From NCBI RefSeq assembly GCF_019649055.1, contig NW_026570257.1, positions 1,116,001 to 1,180,000 of the forward strand: a stretch of 64,000 nt of DNA, read 5' to 3'. The notes under the pieces were generated by a model. That model worked only from the letters and a program-made list of their open reading frames with translations. It was not told the DNA's origin and ran no database searches. This DNA comes from Paramacrobiotus metropolitanus. Lineage: Eukaryota > Tardigrada > Eutardigrada > Parachela > Macrobiotidae. Positions 1 through 11,907 of this stretch are shown in pieces (the first letter of the stretch is position 1; each line of letters starts with the position of its first letter). Position numbers and translations under genes: made by a program.

Positions 1-573
1 ATCTAACGTACAACGACGTAGCCTTACAGAATGAATTGTGTATCCATTGATGAACATGAATACACAATTCATTTTGTACCAAGGGTGAGCCTTAAACGTT
101 TGTATGACACGGATAACTTTTAGCTAGCTGCATCTTACCATGGTGGCAAGTGACCGGAAATGCCGCATACAGTTGTGTTCACAATCAGCCATAATGTAGC
201 CAGTCTAGCATATACAGTGTTAACAACAAAAGTATAAACATGAAGCTATGATTGAAAAGAGTACGTGCAGTCGGCATTTGGAGATTAACAGTTGGAAACT
301 ACACAACTCATCGATGGGCGATATTGTGCTTGTGTTTGCATATTGAGTATCGCAGCCCTTTGCATAACGTCTTTTGTGGTTAACTAGTTGTGTCGATGGG
401 CAGCAATGATCGCTCGTTGATTTGAAAAAATTCCCGGTACTGTACTTCCGCGATGCAGCCGTTTGTGCGATACAGTTATAAGCGACTAAAGGTCACTATA
501 AAAGCCGACAATTTACTGGACAAAAAATAGATGCGCTGTTTTGTGAGAATGCCGTTTGTGCGTTCACCTCAGC

Positions 574-720
574 CAGCGAGGCAAGACCAACGAGTTTCAG
601 GTTTTCAGTCCCAGAACCAGCGGTACTAATCTATTTAATAACGCCGATATGATGTCGATTCCACGTTTTATTTATAATGTTTTATTTGTTTTGTTTATAT
701 TTTTTTTCACCAGTCAGACT
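574..720 (+). repeat. dispersed repeat fragment (family R)
   Basis: This stretch matches the reverse complement of 34385-34545 at high identity by eye. At 34.4-35.0 kb it is joined to a second block that also occurs at 57245-57720, so all three look like pieces of one interspersed element. No terminal repeats or transposase reading frame are visible. The rest of 1-1161 is AT-rich; 800-960 resembles 6640-6760, which lies downstream of gene C, so part of it is a duplicated 3' flank of the array genes. Confidence 0.6.
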
Positions 721-1161
721 ATCAGTATCAAAACAGAAAGCATCTTAACTAACAATTTTAAGGTACTGCAGCGAGAGATCAATGAATTCCCTACCTGAAA
801 TATTTTTAGAATGCTACAGCTGAATACTAAGTAGTGCGAGAAGTGAACAAAATGCATACGATAAGCATTGTGAGCCATCCTGTTTTTTATAGCGATATTT
901 CAGTACAAAAGTACTCGCTACGAGTAATTACTGAATTACTCGTACTATCAAACAAAATAACATGTTGCATTAAACATGCGTAACTTTGCTGTGCAAGAAT
1001 GATTGCCGAAGCCAGACGTCATAATTACCAGGTACAAGTACACGTGTACAACAATCAAAATAATTATGTGTATGCACCTAAAAATTAGAGGAGCAGACAT
1101 ATCCAAATTAAGAAATCTCCACGTTTGCAGAAGATGAATTTGAATTTTCTAATCCGTATGG

Positions 1162-3141
1162 TCAGCAGCGACAATCGGGATTGACGGTAATCTACAATAA
1201 AACAGATTTTCATCACGGTCCCACGTCATGCTAATTGGGACAAATTTTTCATTGGAGTGTTTTTATTGAGCGAAGCTCGCCTATGACTGCACGAAAACTG
1301 CTTTACATTGTCTGAATTGGCGTTATAATACACTGCAATGCATATAGTGCAACTGCACAACAGTTAAACATGGAAAAGAATATTTTTTCTAAAAATTCAA
1401 CTAGCAACATTTAGTTCTGCATTAATAGCATGGGACCGAAACCGCCCAGTACGTAATATTATGCAAATAGTATTATTTTACTATTTACCTGAATTCCGGT
1501 CGAAGCGAGCAGATTCCCGTTGGAGTCCGCAAGGGACAAACTACAGTGCAGTACTGTCGGCTGGCTAACAGACCACAGATTGGTGCAGGAACGGGGATCC
1601 CGGACAAAGACCGTAGTGCCCATTACAGAAAGGCACTGAGAATCGGCCATCTCCGGGCAGTCGATACTCCCGCGAGTGCTGAGGTCGTTTAACTGCCATT
1701 TTGACGCTGGACGCTGACAAGCCTACGAAAACAATTGCAAGTAACACTACGGGTAGCCATACATTTGCACTCCCATGCAACAGACCATGAACAAAACCTT
1801 ATATATTTTAATTTTGGTATTTATTATGACACAATGTCATCAGGTGCAGGGCTTACGTCAAATGCAATAAGATCACCGAAGAATTTGCGAAAGACACACT
1901 GGGAGACGTTGAGATTCTGGGGTGCAAAAATCTGCACTTTAACACCGGTGTCGGCTAACAAGCAATTATTCGGAGTTATTGACCGTGTGCGTATCGCATA
2001 ATATCATATTATGCAGTCGTGTGTGTAAAATACCGGTGGCGGCGCACTGGTCATCCGAACAGCGAAACGGTGCCGAGGCATAGGTGCATTCGTTAATCAG
2101 TTCATCATCGCAGACACTGGCCAGATTTTGGTAGTCTTGGATCGGTGATGGTGGGATGGCCGGTGCCGGCGCCGGAGTGGATGGACACTGCGGTGGACAG
2201 TCCGGACACTTTGGGCACGTTAATTCCGGCTTCCGGTAACGCCCCCGATTGTATCCCTGGGCGTACGACGAGTCGCGGTATTGGTTGCTGGAATAAGCAT
2301 TCCCTGAGTCGGCATATCCCCGCTCGGCTTTGTAGTAATTATCACTTCCGTAATTCACGGAAGAATTTTTGGAGTACGACGTTTGAGAATAATCGTATGG
2401 GTAGAAAAAGCGCCGGATGTTGGCAGCGGAATTATACGCCGACCGGTCTTGGTAACGTGTTTCTACACAACAAGTCAAGAGAAGATTAAGAAAGTCAGAA
2501 TTTCCATAGGTACTTCATGTGGTATGCGTATACCGAGTTAGTTTCTTGTTTGTTTCGCGTATGTAACGTAATTAAGTACCATCAGTCAATTTTCTTTTAG
2601 TCAATATTATGATCATAAGTAAGTATGTATAAACATTATTCATTGTGACACCACTGCTTCACACACAGTGATTCGACATACGTATACTTACACGTTAATA
2701 GCTTTGAACGTTTTAGAACTTTTATTATTTGCTTAATTATGGAATTTCCGGAAAATTGTGTTACTTAAAAATGTGTGCCGTACACGGCGTACCGGGATAA
2801 CCAATGGATAAGGGATTGTATCGGTACGATCCAGCCGCGTTGTTGTAGCTGTTCGTTTGCCTTTGAAAACGATGGAGCAAAGTTTCATCCCGAAAACTTT
2901 CTGTACGTTCTGTCCAGTATTCATTAATGCACAGAATTAAAATCTGTAGTGCAAGCAGGTAATTATTTGCCATGCAGACACACACTACTATCCTAGATTA
3001 CTTTCAGAATTAGAACTCTGACGTATCTTAAACGATGCCGCCGTCTGAAGCCGGTGGTAAACGTACTGTATTTATATAATTTAATATATATAAAATTTAT
3101 TTTACCTCGATGCACGTCAAAATAAAATTAGTGTAATTCAT
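1162..3141 (-). CDS. array gene A: secreted Tyr-rich, Cys-block protein
   Basis: I read six exons: 3141-3106, 2943-2793, 2462-2034, 1954-1857, 1722-1489 and 1191-1162, giving about 325 residues. All introns are GT-AG and the phases close (0,1,1,0,0). The first two exons encode a hydrophobic signal segment followed by a Tyr/Ser/Arg-rich tract (residues about 60-150) and the block TCPKCPDCPPQCP. A proline-alanine linker follows, then a C-terminal half with about ten cysteines, ending in ITVNPDCRC-stop on a 30-nt exon. No known domain is recognised. The layout suggests an extracellular structural protein, perhaps cross-linked through tyrosines and cysteines (inference). Gene C is its closest paralogue; exons 2-4 have the same lengths in both (151, 429 and 98 nt). 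An alternative start at 2973, read through without the first intron, is also open, but the spliced form matches C, B and E. Confidence 0.72.
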
Positions 3142-3164
3142 CTTGGAGCAACTGTAACTTGATC

Positions 3165-3480
3165 ATCAATATTCAACAATAGTGTAATAACCTGAGTAGT
3201 TCACTATACCCAGGCTCATAATGATTGATAATAGTGCCTTCTCCAAGTATGGAATCCGCACGGAAGCCCTCAGCAGGAAATTTTCGAATTGCGCAATTGA
3301 AAGTTCACGTCCCAGCGCACAATAAGGAGCAAACAATACAAAGAAAAAACCAGGTTGTTCTGCATAATTTATCAGTTAGATGTGATCGACACTGGCAGTC
3401 CCGGCAAAACGGTGCTTGTGGTACTGCATATTGGATAAGTAGTCAGCTTTAGTCAAACGATCGTAAGCTTCATATCCATC
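3165..3480 (-). promoter_or_regulatory. duplicated upstream block of gene A
   Basis: This segment lies directly 5' of gene A. It is recognisably the same as 8690-9000, upstream of gene C, and as 33045-33300, upstream of the C48-like frame. Conservation next to start codons in three places suggests promoter or 5'UTR content, but no core promoter motif can be named. The rest of the gap to 4116 (3480-4116) is AT-rich and I see nothing in it. Confidence 0.4.
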
Positions 3481-4116
3481 CAGTTTTAAAATTGCTAATT
3501 GTTTTATTTTGAATTTTTTTACGATGACTAAAAATGTAGTGTTCTACGTATGTCATGAATAAGTACATTTGTTACATATAAATAATTCCATCATCTGCAT
3601 CGCCATAAAGTATGCTATGAGGAGGAAACACTGATGCGGATTAATTTTTATCGATACAGATATTCTATACAATGTCTATAAGTCGGTTGTAATAATTTAA
3701 AATTCCCAGTCATAGGGCTATCATGATAAGACTTCTAAAATAAAAGTGTTATTTTTGTTGATTTGATCATTCACGGGGCAAAGTCATCTGGAACAAAATT
3801 ACTAGTACGTACGATAATATATTACTAATGTGGACCAGTTAGCAAAGTGCTAGTATTTTAGCGGTACAATCTCAGGCAGAAAAACTTTTCTTTTCCAAAA
3901 CAATTGCATTACCACACAATGAAAGCTTACAGTTACATTAAATTAAGAACAATCATGATTCGAGCTCCGCCCTGCAGATCTGTTCGCGCACGTATTGCAT
4001 CCCTGGAATCCAAGTACTAGTACATAGCAATGCCGAAACGTAATTCAGACCATGTATCAAAATTAGGGTAACTGAAAGTTCAATCAAATATACTGGTCGG
4101 TGGGTTGCTGGTAATT

Positions 4117-5715
4117 CTACCAGCTGGAGACTTTCCCGCACTGGTCCTCAGGTACGTATCTGATGTTCATCTGGAAATAAAAGAACCCAGAATGGATAAA
4201 GGCTTAGTGCATGACAAGAACGAAAAACGTCAAACACGCACATTTTACAATGTAGATGTCGCCGCTCTTAATTAATTAAAATATAGCCTAAATGTATAGG
4301 TACGCTCAAAGGTCGAAGGTCATATTGCAACATCCCCCGTACCCACCTTGAAATCTGTCGCGGCATACAGTTCATTCACCGGCGTGTTATACAATGCCAG
4401 TGTGCACTGCAAAATGGTGTCTTCGTGATAATACGGGCTGCCACTGGCTCGTGCGTAGAAGATTTGATCGGCGATGGCTGAGAATCCATAGTCCGATCCG
4501 CACGTTAGGTACGAGGAAACCGTGGACTGGGCACCGCTAGGAAACTGTCCTACCAGCACCGCCAGATCTTTGTAGCGTGTGCAAGCCTACACAGAACAAT
4601 TTGAACCGAATGCCAGCTGCGTGTCAGTCCGATCCGGAAAATAAAAAATATATAAAATTTATGGTGGATTACGGAGTTTCCACCACATAATTCGGGTATG
4701 TACAAGGAACAATGTAAGTAGTGAATTAATACTTATATATATGTTGTTTTGTTTGAATACCAGTTAATATTAAATACAAAAAATTACAGTAATTTGTTTT
4801 AATTCATATTTAATATAATTTATTTTAATAATAAGAATATATTATCATTCCTAGTTCATAAGTAACCACCGAGGTACTGATTGTGGGATACAAAATCTTC
4901 TACCCCAAATCGATGGATCATGAAGCCGTTGTTATTGTACCACTGCATTTGGCACGTTGTTATGCACAGTTTATCGGGAAGGTCGACAATAATCGCTTTT
5001 CCGTTCCCTGCGTTACACATGTGTTAATAAGCTTGTGCGTGAATAAGTATTTTATTGCCGGGAAACTACAGTAACTGTTTTTCTTCTAAACTAACTAAGC
5101 AAATCAATTAAACAGCATGATCGATATAATATACTGTATATTTGAATTTGAGCTATGACATAGTGTGTTTGCGCTTGCACTTTATTATTTTGATGGCGAC
5201 CGAATATTACAGTATTAACAATATATAGTACCAAATTACGAATTAATCAATGCGGTCTCTTGGACATAAATCACGACATAATATTGCTCTATTATGGATA
5301 ATCAATGTACTCCTTAGTCATACTCATTACTCAGCTCACCGTTCGTACTGTTGATGAACTCTTGGCATTGCTGGGCTGAACAGAGAAACGGCAGCGAACG
5401 AAGGTAGCATGGGTTATCCTGGCAGGTGTTGGGTGGCGGTGTTGATGCTGCCGTGGCGGCGCACGGTGGCGGACAGGCTGCGCACGTGGGACAGGTCTTT
5501 TTGGATGATGCAGAGTACGGATGACATTCCGTCTGGATGACGATCATGAGCAGATAAATCACTATCTAAGGAAATGTATTGTATGATGCATTGATGTTTA
5601 ATTAAGTAATTTCGATCACCTTCTGGCACGGAAAGCACCTGAGCTAACGTCACCTTACCAAGACAAAAAGCGACCGGAAATGGGGTTCACGATGAAGATC
5701 ATACTCCGCCATCAT
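4117..5715 (-). CDS. array gene B: small secreted Cys-block protein
   Basis: Five exons, 5715-5659, 5565-5340, 5007-4904, 4586-4347 and 4170-4117, give about 226 residues with consistent phases (0,1,0,0). The N-terminus has a polar lead (MMAEYDLHREPHFR) and then a strongly hydrophobic run (LFVLIVIYLLMIVI), which reads as a signal peptide or signal anchor. The Cys block TCPTCAACPPPC follows, then an Ala/Thr/Pro linker and the conserved C-terminal cysteine module. B lacks the Tyr-rich tract of A, C and E and is closest to D (shared pattern CITxCQ in exon 3). Its last exon is 54 nt and ends DQCGKVSSW-stop, unlike the 30-nt exon of A, C and E. It sits between A and C in the same orientation. Function is unknown; secretion is inferred. 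Confidence 0.7.
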
Positions 5716-6976
5716 CGATGCAACAGTGCCATGCAAATTACTTAGCATAAGACATAAAAAAGAGAAAGAATCTTTAGCCGGTTTGATTGTACAGAATACG
5801 TGCTAACATGTGTCAGTAATAAGTCATGAAAAAGACATGAGTTCTTCCATCGAATATTCCCTCGTCCTAGTGTTTTCGAAATAAAATAAACCACTGGTTT
5901 CCGGTTACAACAACATCTAAAAAGCGGTCTCTTTGCGATAGTTTGCGCTAAACTTGCAAGAACCAGTTTCCAAAAAGCTTAGATGACTCTGTTAAAAAAA
6001 GGCATATCGCGCAGGTGCCGAGTGGCGACTAAGGCAAATTGTTATTTTTCAATTTTTTCGATTATCGATGCAGCAGACTGGATAAGCTGAATCGGGTCAA
6101 TGGAAAAGTTTGTGTTTTGCTCCACAATCACAGATAACATCTCTGATTGTGGACTATGTGGAATATGGGTGAGGTACAATACGTATGCCGTTCGGCGTTC
6201 GCTGCTCTACTCGCTTTTTTTTAACGATCGATGAAGAAGCTACCTGTGCTTCCTTAATGCAGGAATTGTTTTATACGGCCTAGCGACGAAAATTTCCGCC
6301 GCCGTTATGACCAGATTGCTGGGGTCAACCGGCAAAAAAGGTACGTTTGGGATAATACGAACTTACTGGTGAAAACTTACTGGTGAAAACTTACTCGTAA
6401 CTTACTGGTGAAAACTTGTCTCTAACGCCGTATTAACTTGGCTGACGAGCATGATAGGAAAAGCAACAGGATCTAGCTTTTTTTACCGTGACCAGAGATA
6501 CTACTTTGTATAAAAATGGAACCAAATGCATCCCATCACAAAATAAATGCAGCGAATCTTTTTGATGCTGAAATATTCCTACAGGGTACGCTATAGCATT
6601 CGCAGCTGCATAGTTCTCGCGCGTAATACTGTAATTATTATTATAAGGTTGACGGAAATCACAGAATGCAAGAGTCAGAATGCTGTGAGCCATTTTGTCT
6701 TTTTCGACACAAAAGTATATAGATATTCACTCACTCACAAACAAAATATAATTATAACACCAAATCCGTTCAGCACAAAATTAATATGTCATGGTTTAAC
6801 GATAAAATTAATACGATTGCCGTAGTCCAACATCAGGCGTAGTTCCACGCAACCTACAATGTAAGCCGCTCTCGGATTTCACAGTAAAAAGGTCATAACC
6901 ATCCAAAGCAGGAACTCATATGTTCACAAAAAACATATTTTCCCTATAATCACCGCAGCGTAGCTGATCCGTATGG
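5716..6976. other. intergenic region between genes B and C
   Basis: No gene is supported here. At 6362-6417 there is a short tandem repeat of about 14 bp (AACTTACTGGTGAA, four partial copies). 6640-6760 resembles the 3' flank of gene A near 800-960, so the A/C duplication extends past the coding region. Short open frames overlap in opposing directions and show no splice or homology support. Confidence 0.5.
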
Positions 6977-8675
6977 TTAGCAGCGACAATCGGGATTGAC
7001 GGTAATCTGCGATTAAGAAATTTGAACATACCATGACTGCATCATAAAGTACGGGTGCATCAAATTTTATTACTTATTGGCACATTATATATACTTAAGT
7101 CCAGTATTACTACTTACCTCAAGAGCAGTGGAAGCCAGCGGGTTCCCGTTGTCATCATTGATATACAAACTACAGTGTAGCACTATAGTCTGTTTGACGG
7201 ACCATACATTCGTACAGAATCGAGGATCAAACACAGTGGCTTGCCCATTGGAAATTGTCAGGCACTGAGGGTCAGTCAACTCCGGACAGTCAATAATCTG
7301 CTGCCAGTCCTTGCTGAGATCGTACCGCTGCCAGTGAGGTGCTGGACGTTGGCAAACCTGTACAAAAACAATATTCTAACATCAATCTTAAGGCGAATTC
7401 ACAGGAAAATTAAATTAATAATGTTAATGACAGCATCGGCATGTGCAGCGCTTACGGTGAAGGCAAAGACCTCAGTATTGAATTTGTGGAACAGACACTG
7501 GGAGACATTGAGATTCTGGGGCGCGAATATCTGTATTTTAACACCGGCTTCCGCTGCAAATAATCATTTGAAATTACTGGACAGCCGTATGTAAAGTGCT
7601 AGGTAGCCATGTTTATATACAGATTAATTATACCGGTTGCGGTGCATTGGTCATCCGTACAACGAAACGGTGCTGATGAGTAGGAGCATTCATTAATCAG
7701 TTCATCATCGCATGCACTGGCCAGATTTTGGTAGTCTTGGATCGGCGATGGTGGAAGGGCCGGTGCCGGCGCCGGAGTGGATGGACACTGCGGTGGGCAG
7801 TCCGGACACTTTGGACAAGTTAATTCCGGCTTCCGGTAACGTCCGCGATTGTATCCCTGGGTGTACGACGAGTTGCGGTATTGGTAATTGGAATAAGTAT
7901 TCCTTGAGTCGGCATATCCACGCTCAGCTTCGTAATAACTATCACTTCCGTAATTCATTGAAGCATTTCTGGAGTACGACGTTTGAGAATAATCGTACGT
8001 GTAGGAAGAGCGCCGGCTGCTGGCAGCGGAATTATACGCCGACCGGTCTTGGTAACGTGTATCTGCGCGGCAAAATACATAGAGGTTGAAATTAATAACA
8101 GTTCATTCGGTCTTTCATGATATGCTTGATAGTTTTCTTGTTTGTTAAAAGTTAAACGTACGCATTCCTACATTGTACCAGTTATTATATTGTATTAATG
8201 TACTAATCTTCTTATCAGCGTTAGAATTATGAGCATGTAAACGTTTTTTCGAAATGTATATATCTAATATCTAGGCTAGTTCTGATATTTTTAATACTTC
8301 AAACAGCGTAATCATGCTGCTTTGCTGGAAAAATGTACCACTAGGAAAACGGGTGAAGTACAAGTATACCGGGATATCCGATCGGTGCGGAACTGTATCT
8401 GTACGATCCAGCCCCGATGTTGTAGCTGTCCGCCTGCCGTCGATAACGATGGAGCAGTACTTCATCCTGAATACTTTCAGCACGCTCAGTCCAATACCCA
8501 TTTACATATAAAAATAAAATCTGGAATATGCAAGCATGTACATATTATTCACCACCGGCATGTACGAATACTTTTGGATTTTTGATACAGTTGGCCAATG
8601 AACACTGACATCACAACATACTTATTTTACCTGTATACAAGTTAAAGTAAAACGAGTGAGATTTGTATAACCCAT
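6977..8675 (-). CDS. array gene C: secreted Tyr-rich, Cys-block protein
   Basis: Six exons, 8675-8631, 8520-8370, 8062-7634, 7553-7456, 7357-7118 and 7006-6977, encode about 330 residues. The first exon (MGYTNLTRFTLTCIQ) joins a hydrophobic stretch (ILFLYV) to form the signal peptide. Next comes a Tyr/Arg/Ser-rich region with GYNRGRYRKPE, the block TCPKCPDCPPQCP, a Pro/Ala linker and the C-terminal cysteine module ending ITVNPDCRC-stop. Exons 2, 3, 4 and 6 have the same lengths as in gene A, and the protein is alignable along its length, so A and C are a recent pair. No inactivating change was seen. The 5' flank and first exon are also found at 33.05-33.34 kb in front of another open frame. 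Role unknown; an extracellular structural function is inferred. Confidence 0.72.
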
Positions 8676-8959
8676 CTTGGTATAATTTACATAGCGTAAT
8701 CAATAAAAGTCGAGATCGGCAAACGTCGGAGAATTGTGCGCATAATAATTAATAATGCTGCTGTCTCATAAGTGTGGGATCCGTGTAGACGGTTCTTTGC
8801 TGGAAAACTTCAAATTGCGCCGTCGGAAGATCGCTTTCCAACGCGCAGCGGTAAGCAACACAACACAAAAAAACCGGGTTGTTCTGTTCGTTATCGGGTA
8901 CCAGTAGAAGTGATCGACACCATGTAACTGTCACCACACGTTAATGATATCACATACTA

Positions 8960-10990
8960 TTTGTGGTACAGGCCAGTTGGATCTGGACGATCGGAAGCTT
9001 GACAATGCATCCCTCGAGTTTCAGGTTTATTGATTAGTATCAGGTTTATTAAAATACTAGAAGTATTTTTTATTTATTGAAGGCTATATTTGCTTGTGTT
9101 TTATACTTCGCATGTGACAAATAAATTGTACTAGCATCAGTAGCATGTGCGTTACCGTACAATGTGCATAAAAGGGCTACTAGGTACAGAGTGCAAAGAT
9201 CATAATAATAAGGACTGAAGGGAAATGGCCCGGTACATTGTGTCAAAAATGAGATACATACAATAAAACTTTCGCTTTCGCGCACCCCAAATCACTACTT
9301 TGTAATACTTTATGTCATTCTAAAGCAAATGATTTGTATTCATTGTTCTGAAAACTGTTTGCGCGCGCAACATTCGGTTGCCGAGATATGGCGCACTAAA
9401 ATGGGCTAAAAGTTTAAATGCACTGCTGTGTACCAAAAGTCTGGTTATTACCCGATCTTCTTGAAACTTTACTATATAAGACACATGGCCATAAAATCGA
9501 AAGTGAACCAATATCAGATCCATAGCAATTTTTTTCGATTTTAAAATGAATTTCAAACATTTTAAAATTCATTTTAAAATTATGGGAAAATGCTATGAAC
9601 CTTGAACTGGTTCACGGTTCTCAGAACATTGTATACAAACCATTTGACATAAAGTATTACAGAAAGTGATTCTAAGTGCCCGAAAGCGAAAGTTTTGGAG
9701 CACGCATCCCATTTTTGACGCTACATCCGGGCGATTTTCCTTGTAATAATGAGGATTTATTTACTTTAACCATAGCGTAATGTTAATTAGTTAGCGCTGC
9801 AACATTATCAGCTGGCACAATAATTACCATGGTAATAAATCTCAACATGCGATGGACGAACGGTTATTTCACTTGTTTTCGGTTCAATATTATCCGTTTC
9901 TGTGCGTGAAGTGAAGTGGAAGCGCTTTTAAAAGAAAAAAATTTATTAGAATGCTAGCTCGCCGGGTTCCCAGAATATTCATACTTCAACAACATTGCTG
10001 GTTCTCGTTGATGTCTTCTGGTTTTCAAGCTTTAATGTGCGGTGCGCGAACTATAGATTTGTGTCTGAATATTAGCTGGGATGGCGCACATTTATAAATT
10101 TATACTTTGTATATACCCTGTAAACGTTATACACGCATACAATTAATAATTATGAGTTTCTCTTTCTTACTCGAAGTTGATTATGATTTATGAATACCGT
10201 ATACAAACAGTCGACAACTATTTATTTTTATTAATTAATTACTTAGTATCAAACGGTTAACAATGTGGCTGTCAATGTTGGAAAATTTGAAGTTTAGATC
10301 AGCACATCTTTTTTTCTTGCATAAGTTAATGCAGCTCTTAACTGTTGTCACTACAACTGTTTAATTTATAAAACGAAGATATGCACTGCAGCACTATCAT
10401 CCATATCCGGTCCCAGACTGATCTTGATGTTTATTAATAAAGCGTGCAACATCTTGTTATGGAGTCGGATCCGTGCAGGCTGTCGTGTATTTGATGAATA
10501 TCTACAGTAAATAACGACATCAAGAACATTATTCTTATGAACCGACACAAAGGTGTACAAGTACACATCAAACTGCACTTGTTACCTTCTTCGAAATTAA
10601 CATTAATTCAGAAACTGTTATGTACGTATGTGTACCAGTGATCTCTTCAACTTCCTAACTTCGGGCAGAATTACTTAATTTGTGAGCAGCGTAAAGCAGT
10701 GCCCTCTACATGAACCAAGAGGTGAAGAATTGTAATTAATAAATTCACTACAGCAAATTTTACCCACGCAATAATTACTTACGAGGGACATATTCCCGGA
10801 CACGTCCGCATCAGATCGGCATACAATGGTAACATTAAAATCCATAGAAATTCAGCTATTTTCTCCGAAAATCAAAAAACCCCAGATAAAGAACTCCAGT
10901 TTAGGGATCTCTGAGACAACACAGATATAATGGCTGATTTCCACCGAAACGTCAACAGGCGCCATAAAGACCACAGTACGCTATACGGCG
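8960..10990 (-). repeat. inverted segmental copy of the 29.37-30.93 kb block
   Basis: Read on the minus strand, this region matches 29370-30930 over most of its length, except for the MITE-like insertion at 9.2-9.75 kb. The block begins with an ANF-receptor-like exon remnant (10990-10780), runs through AT-rich presumed intron sequence, and ends at the promoter-like segment of gene C. No intact gene is visible inside. The two copies differ by scattered substitutions and small indels. Confidence 0.65.
9211..9746. mobile_element. non-autonomous TIR element (MITE-like), about 540 bp
   Basis: The two ends are imperfect inverted repeats of roughly 60-70 bp: both carry GGCCCGG or CGCCCGG, GTCAAAAATG and ACTTTCGCTTTCG in mirrored order. 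The paralogous block at 29.6-30.9 kb (opposite strand) lacks this segment, which gives an empty site near 30625-30640. An AT-rich AATAAT-type sequence borders both ends and is the likely target duplication, but its exact length is ambiguous. There is no transposase frame. The superfamily cannot be assigned. Confidence 0.65.
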
Positions 10991-11010
10991 TCATTAGGGA
11001 ATTTTAGATT
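10780..11010 (-). pseudogene. ANF-receptor-like exon fragment (copy 2)
   Basis: On the minus strand this segment contains a decayed exon closely matching 29370-29630. It carries a PKLEFFIWG-type stretch, then a run that reads TIVCRSDADVSGNMSL before a GT donor. In-frame stops are present, so it is a relic. It resembles the middle of the extracellular ligand-binding domain of receptor guanylate cyclases. That identification rests mainly on the better-preserved copy at 29 kb. Confidence 0.45.
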
Positions 11011-11071
11011 TCAAATGGTTTAGGCTCCGTTCACTAGAAACTACCGCGTCAGATAAACAGTACGTTAGCAG

Positions 11072-11907
11072 TAAGGTTGTTAACGGTGCGGTTTTTTACC
11101 AGTGCACCGGTGCAATTTGAAAAAATTGCGGTGCGATTTCGAAACAAAATTGGTACAGGCGGTGCGGTTTTTGAGAAAAACCACACCGGCGCACACCGGT
11201 GTGGTTGGGTAACCGCGTTGACGTACACCGGTTAACCACCGGTTAACCGAAGATATCTAAATCTGTAGTGTTTTAAAAATTTAAAACATTTTATGCGATG
11301 ACGCTGCTGGATGGGCACATGCCCACGGGGAGCACGGGCTGTGGCGCTTGTAAGTCAGTACCGTATCAGTCGGTATGACAAAGTAGGTAAGTACTCAATG
11401 CTGTTGCTCACTCACAGACTCACAATCACAAGTTTCAACTTGTAGCTGCTGCAACAACCGGGCTGCCATAAGATTAAAGAAAATGTGTAACATTGCTGCG
11501 TAATAATATTGGCGGCTTGATTTTCCACGCTCTACGTTGATTTGGTTTCGTCACAAATATTCTTAGGGAAACTGTTTTCGATATTTCACGTCTTCATTAC
11601 AGTTTTGCTACGATTGGATACATCCTGCTGGTGATGCCTTTAGAAGGCTGAAAGCTAGCAGTGCTAAGAAGTTCTGGCGATTGATAAGTGATAAAATTGC
11701 TAATTGTTGCTTTTTCTTCTACTAACGTGTGCTACACCGGTGCACACCGGTGCGGTGCGATGTGAAAAATTGCGGTGCGATTTTTATTTTTCACCGCACC
11801 GTCCGGTGCGATTTTCGCTTTACACCGGTAAGGTAAGTGCGATTTCTTGTAAAAAACCGCACCGACGGCACACCGGTGTACACCGCACCGCACCGTTAAC
11901 AACCCTA
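11072..11907. mobile_element. hAT-like non-autonomous DNA transposon
   Basis: The element is 836 bp and is flanked by a perfect 8-bp target duplication, GTTAGCAG (11064-11071 and 11908-11915). The ends are inverted repeats beginning TAAGGTTGTTAACGGTGCGG and TAGGGTTGTTAACGGTGCGG. Both subterminal regions are crowded with GGTGCGGT and CACCGGTG motifs in both orientations, as is usual for hAT elements. There is no transposase frame, so it would depend on an enzyme from elsewhere. Its right 153 bp are included in the 539-bp tandem duplication. Confidence 0.85.

Noticed and set aside
2145-2489. Plus-strand frames across the array exons (also 7712-8089 and 14150-14461)
   Set aside because: They overlap well-supported minus-strand exons that have matching splice phases in several paralogues.
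2761-2985. Start of gene A at 2973 or 2985 with no first intron
   Set aside because: The frame is open, but genes B, C and E show a short first exon followed by a phase-0 acceptor at the same point. Gene A has matching sites (donor at 3105, acceptor at 2944).
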